Of a DNA stretch of 64,000 nt, positions 60,399-64,000 are shown piece after piece. The DNA comes from Bacteroidales bacterium UBA6408 (GTDB lineage Bacteria > Bacteroidota > Bacteroidia > Bacteroidales > UBA932). Where the stretch lies: positions 819 to 64,818 of the forward strand of contig DJPQ01000085.1 of NCBI GenBank assembly GCA_002439805.1, given 5' to 3'. Made by a program: the position numbers and the translations under genes. Under the pieces are notes generated by a model. The model did no database searches and was not told where the DNA came from. It saw nothing but the letters and a program-made list of their open reading frames with translations. Every line of letters starts with the position of its first letter. The stretch's first letter is position 1.

Positions 60399-62699
60399 AT
60401 GAAACTGAATTCTCTTAAAATATTCATTACTGCGGTGGCGCTGTCCTTTCTCGGGACGGCGTGCGCCGTGTCTCAAGAGCCCGTGGACACCCCGGCGGAT
60501 TATGTGAGCACGCTGGTCGGCACGCAGTCCAAGCACAGCTTCTCCACCGGCAACACCTATCCTGCAATCGCCCGTCCGTGGGGAATGAACTTCTGGACTC
60601 CCATGACCGGGACTATGGGCGACGGCTGGACCTACAGCTACACCGACGACCGGATTCGCGGCTTCAAGCAGACGCATCAGCCGAGCCCGTGGATAAACGA
60701 CTACGGCCAGTTCGCGCTGATGCCGGTGACCAACGGCGAAGTCTTTGACCAGAATGAGCGCGCAAGCTGGTTCTCCCACAAGGCCGAGACCGCGAAACCA
60801 TACTATTACAGCGTCTATCTCGCCGACCACGATGTTCTTACGGAGCTCACCGCCACGGAACGCGCCGCCGCCTTCCGCCTGACCTATCCTGAGCGCGAAC
60901 GGTCCTACCTTGTCGTGGATGCGTTCGACAACGGCTCGTGGACGAAGGTGATTCCGGAGAAGAACATGATTGTCGGCTACACGACGAAAAATTCCGGCGG
61001 AGTCCCGGATAATTTCTGCAACTGGTTCGTCATCGTCTCGGACACTCCGTTCGAGAGCGTGGCCACCGTCAGCGACGGGCGGCATATCTCAAAGGAACTT
61101 GAGTCTGACTCATCGCATTCGGGCGCGGTCGTCGGCTTCAGGACAGAACGCGGACAGGAGGTGAACCTTCGCGTCGCGTCTTCGTTCATAAGCCTCGAAC
61201 AGGCGGAGCGCAATCTCTCCGAACTCGGCGACGGCGACTTCGACCGCCTCACGGCCGAGAGCAAGTCACGCTGGAACGATGTCCTCGGACGCATCAGCGT
61301 CGAGGACGACGACATCGACAATCTCCGTACATTCTACTCCTGCCTCTACCGCTCGGTGCTTTTCCCGCGCAACCTTTCTGAGACCGATGCCGATGGCAAC
61401 ATCATTCATTACAGCCCCTACAACGGCGAGGTCCGTCCCGGGTATATGTTCACTGACACAGGCTTCTGGGACACCTTCCGCTGCCTTTTCCCGCTGCTGA
61501 ACCTTGTCTGGCCCGACGAGAATGCCAAGATGCAGGAGGGGCTTGTGAACGCATGGCTTGAGAGCGGGTTCCTTCCCGAGTGGGCGAGCCCCGGACATCG
61601 CGGCTGCATGGTCGGGAACAATTCGGCTTCAGTCGTTGCTGATGCATATATAAAAGGCCTGAGAGGCTACGACATCGAGGCTCTTTGGGAGGCCGTGAAG
61701 CACGGGGCTAATTCCGTGCATCCTGAGGTCAGTTCGACCGGACGATTGGGTTGGGAGGAATATAACCGTCTGGGATATGTCCCTTGCGATGTCGGAATCA
61801 ACGAGAGCGCGGCGAGGACATTGGAATATGCCTACGATGACTGGTGCATCTGGACGCTCGGAAAGGCTTTGGGAAAATCAGACGACGAGATAGGGATATA
61901 TAAGGAAAGGGCTCTGAACTACAGGAATCTCTATCTTCCCGACGCTTCGCTCATGTGCGGATGCCGTGCCGACGGCAGCTTTAGCCTTCCGCTTAATCCT
62001 TACAAATGGGGCGGCGACTTCACGGAGGGCAACGCGCTGCAATACACATGGTCCGTTTTCCATGACCCCGCCGGGCTTATGGCCCTGATGGGAGGGGAGG
62101 ACGAGTTTAACGCGAACCTCGACAATATGTTTAATGTTCCGCCGATTTTCGACGACAGCTACTACGGCTTCACCATCCACGAAATCCGTGAGATGCAGGT
62201 GATGAACATGGGAAACTACGCCCATGGCAACCAGCCCATCCAGCACATGCTCTATCTCTACGACTGGGGAGGTCAGCCGTGGAAGGCGCAGAAGCGCATA
62301 CGCGAGGTGATGGACAAGTTCTACACGAGCGCTCCCGACGGCTACTGCGGCGACGAGGACAACGGGCAGACCTCGGCGTGGTATGTGTTCTCGGCGCTCG
62401 GGTTCTACCCTGTCTGCCCGGCGACCGACCAGTACGCGATAGGCACTCCGCTCTTCAGCAAGGCCACGATTAGCCTGCCGTCTGGCAACAGGGTAGTGAT
62501 TGACGCGAAGGACAACGGACGGGATAACTTCTATATCAAGTCTTTGAAACTCAACGGAAAGACATATACCAAGACATATTTCACCCACGGCGACCTCATC
62601 AGCGGAGCGAAGATTGATTTCACGATGTCCCCGGAACCGGACACTCTCCGCTCGACGGCTCTCTCCGACCGGCCATATTCATTCTCCGACGAAGAGTGA
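60399..62699 (+). CDS. GH92 family alpha-mannosidase, with Gln at the usual acid position
   Basis: A 766-residue exported calcium-dependent exo-alpha-mannosidase family member. Signal peptide near 1-25 with Cys at GTACAVSQ. The N-terminal domain has RGFKQTHQPSPWINDYG; the catalytic domain shows LESGFLPEWASPG and the block DGYCGDEDNGQTSAWYVFSA. The usual GNEP motif reads HGNQP (Gln612). In GH92, Gln here has been linked to mannose-phosphate-mannose hydrolysis, so the substrate may be phosphomannan rather than plain mannan. I start at the ATG at 60399 before the signal peptide; the open frame upstream is not conserved. Confidence 0.88.
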   Translation: MKLNSLKIFITAVALSFLGTACAVSQEPVDTPADYVSTLVGTQSKHSFSTGNTYPAIARPWGMNFWTPMTGTMGDGWTYSYTDDRIRGFKQTHQPSPWINDYGQFALMPVTNGEVFDQNERASWFSHKAETAKPYYYSVYLADHDVLTELTATERAAAFRLTYPERERSYLVVDAFDNGSWTKVIPEKNMIVGYTTKNSGGVPDNFCNWFVIVSDTPFESVATVSDGRHISKELESDSSHSGAVVGFRTERGQEVNLRVASSFISLEQAERNLSELGDGDFDRLTAESKSRWNDVLGRISVEDDDIDNLRTFYSCLYRSVLFPRNLSETDADGNIIHYSPYNGEVRPGYMFTDTGFWDTFRCLFPLLNLVWPDENAKMQEGLVNAWLESGFLPEWASPGHRGCMVGNNSASVVADAYIKGLRGYDIEALWEAVKHGANSVHPEVSSTGRLGWEEYNRLGYVPCDVGINESAARTLEYAYDDWCIWTLGKALGKSDDEIGIYKERALNYRNLYLPDASLMCGCRADGSFSLPLNPYKWGGDFTEGNALQYTWSVFHDPAGLMALMGGEDEFNANLDNMFNVPPIFDDSYYGFTIHEIREMQVMNMGNYAHGNQPIQHMLYLYDWGGQPWKAQKRIREVMDKFYTSAPDGYCGDEDNGQTSAWYVFSALGFYPVCPATDQYAIGTPLFSKATISLPSGNRVVIDAKDNGRDNFYIKSLKLNGKTYTKTYFTHGDLISGAKIDFTMSPEPDTLRSTALSDRPYSFSDEE

Positions 62700-62781
62700 G
62701 TGGTTAGGGAATCCGTTCCGGTCGAAATGACAACGGAAGGATGATGTTGCATTGCAAATATATTAAAAACAATAAGTTAAG

Positions 62782-64000
62782 ATGATGAAAAAGGAATTGA
62801 TGACAACGGCGGCAATTGCCCTCGGCCTCTCACTCGCGGCATCGGCTCAGACATTCGAGTCGCGCCGTCCTGCGGAGGGAGACCGTCTCTTCACCTCAGA
62901 AAAGATTGAACAGGTCATCGACGAGGTCACCTCGCAGCTGACAAACCCGAAGCTCGCGTGGATGTTCCGCAACTGCTTCCCGAACACGCTCGACACCACG
63001 GTTCATTACCGCGATGACAAGGACGGCAATCCGGACACCTTCGTCTATACGGGTGACATCCATGCCATGTGGCTGCGCGATTCCGGCGCACAGGTCTGGC
63101 CTTATGTGCAGTTCGCCGACAGGGACGAGCATCTGCGGAGGATGATTGCCGGGGTCATAAACCGTCAGTTCCTTTCCATTACCATAGACCCTTATGCCAA
63201 CGCCTTCAACGACGGCCCGACAGGCACCGGCTGGACGACGGACAACACGGCTATGAATCCGAACGACCACGAGCGGAAGTGGGAGATTGACTCGCAGTGC
63301 TACCCGATTCGCCTTGCGCACGAGTACTGGAAAGTCACGGGCGACACATCGGTCTTCGGCGACAAATGGATCGGGGGCATGAAGGCGATACTCGCCACCC
63401 TGCGTGAACAGCAGCGCAAGGACGGCCACGGCTCCTATGTGTTCACGCGCCTGACCGACCGCCAGCTCGACACCAAGTGCTGTGACGGTCTCGGCAATCC
63501 TGTGAAGCCGTGCGGACTCATAGCCTCGGCTTTCCGCCCTTCCGACGACGCGACGACCTTCGAGTTCCTTGTCCCTTCGAACTTCTTTGCCGTGAGCTCG
63601 CTCCGAAAGGCCGCCGAAATCCTCGAGACCGTGAACCGTGACGCCGCGATGGCGGGGGAGTGCCGTGCGCTTGCCGACGAGGTGGAGGCCGCGCTGAAGA
63701 AAGAGGCGGTTGTCTGCCACCCGAAATTCGGGAATATATATGCCTTCGAGGTCGATGGGTTCGGCAACCACTATCTTATGGACGACGCGAATGTCCCGAG
63801 CCTTCTCGCGCTTGCCTATCTCGGCGACGTCGCTTCTGACGACCCGACCTACCGCAACACGCGCCGTTTCGTCCTGAGCGACAGCAACCCCTACTTCTTC
63901 AAGGGCACTGCAGGCGAGGGAATCGGCGGACCGCACATCGGATATGACATGATCTGGCCGATGAGCATAATGATGAGGGCGTTCACCTCGACGGACGACA
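62782..64000 (+). CDS. GH125 exo-alpha-1,6-mannosidase (cut by the window end)
   Basis: At least 406 codons from the ATG at 62782 (or 62785), running off the window. A signal peptide (LGLSLAASAQ) is followed by the GH125 body: DIHAMWLRDSGAQVWPYV, LTDRQLDTKCCDGLGNP, FGNHYLMDDANVPSLLALAY and GGPHIGYDMIWPMS. The family removes alpha-1,6-linked mannose from non-reducing ends, completing the action of GH76 and GH92. It lies 82 bp after the GH92 gene and probably belongs to the same unit. Confidence 0.9.
   Translation, partial: MMKKELMTTAAIALGLSLAASAQTFESRRPAEGDRLFTSEKIEQVIDEVTSQLTNPKLAWMFRNCFPNTLDTTVHYRDDKDGNPDTFVYTGDIHAMWLRDSGAQVWPYVQFADRDEHLRRMIAGVINRQFLSITIDPYANAFNDGPTGTGWTTDNTAMNPNDHERKWEIDSQCYPIRLAHEYWKVTGDTSVFGDKWIGGMKAILATLREQQRKDGHGSYVFTRLTDRQLDTKCCDGLGNPVKPCGLIASAFRPSDDATTFEFLVPSNFFAVSSLRKAAEILETVNRDAAMAGECRALADEVEAALKKEAVVCHPKFGNIYAFEVDGFGNHYLMDDANVPSLLALAYLGDVASDDPTYRNTRRFVLSDSNPYFFKGTAGEGIGGPHIGYDMIWPMSIMMRAFTSTDD

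Overview
The window looks like chromosome of a fairly GC-rich member of the Bacteroidales (a Rikenellaceae/Alistipes-like or similar gut lineage; genus not determinable from sequence alone). Reasons: SusC/SusD-type outer-membrane genes, DUF4837 and DUF3823 lipoproteins, a class I fumarase, a small basic protein between HU and RNase G, almost no Shine-Dalgarno sequences, and several promoters of the Bacteroidota type (TTTG, about 19 bp, TAnnTTTG).

Layout. 0.2-10.9 kb: housekeeping and envelope genes (murI, fumarase, a minus-strand group ruvX-def-phosphohexomutase-M23/LysM, then M23-like, dxr, rseP, DUF4837 lipoprotein). 11-21.4 kb: translation and information genes with three tRNAs (Glu, Pro, Leu), rpsT, rpsU, rplU, rpmA, serS and ruvC, plus an MFS exporter, a giant AsmA-like protein and an AAA ATPase. 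21.5-31.8 kb: an outer-membrane barrel, a small lipoprotein with a MauE/thioredoxin membrane protein, rluD, a PASTA protein, a LysE exporter, lnt and a small porin-like protein. 32.0-33.7 kb: an AT-richer accessory island with a frameshifted HTH gene and a frameshifted chimeric DNA methyltransferase. 33.7-47.9 kb: a thioredoxin-like protein, coaD, ung, lon, HU, a 29-residue basic protein, RNase G, a zinc metallopeptidase, a DJ-1 protein, alr, a secreted nuclease and an ABC-F ATPase. 48-64 kb: a membrane-spanning kelch/SARP-like regulator next to an alpha-mannan utilisation locus (lipoprotein, GH76, SusC, SusD, DUF3823, GH92, GH125; the last gene is cut by the window end). In that locus the GH76 endo-mannanase, SusC/D importer, GH92 and GH125 exo-mannosidases would act in sequence on fungal or N-glycan mannan.

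The most unusual signal is a family of six roughly 75-120 nt intergenic elements (19297, 31814, 36428, 39678, 45952, 60180). All lie directly 3' of a gene and in that gene's orientation. They share conserved loop sequences (tip CAACC-ATCA-GGTTG; basal AAAAAGCGG...CTTTTT), while two or three stems differ between copies with their pairing preserved. That pattern of constant loops and covarying helices points to a structured RNA or hairpin-borne mobile element that I do not recognise. Partial forms (20728, 60315) and a second small hairpin repeat with the same ATCA tip (11525, 30720) are also present.
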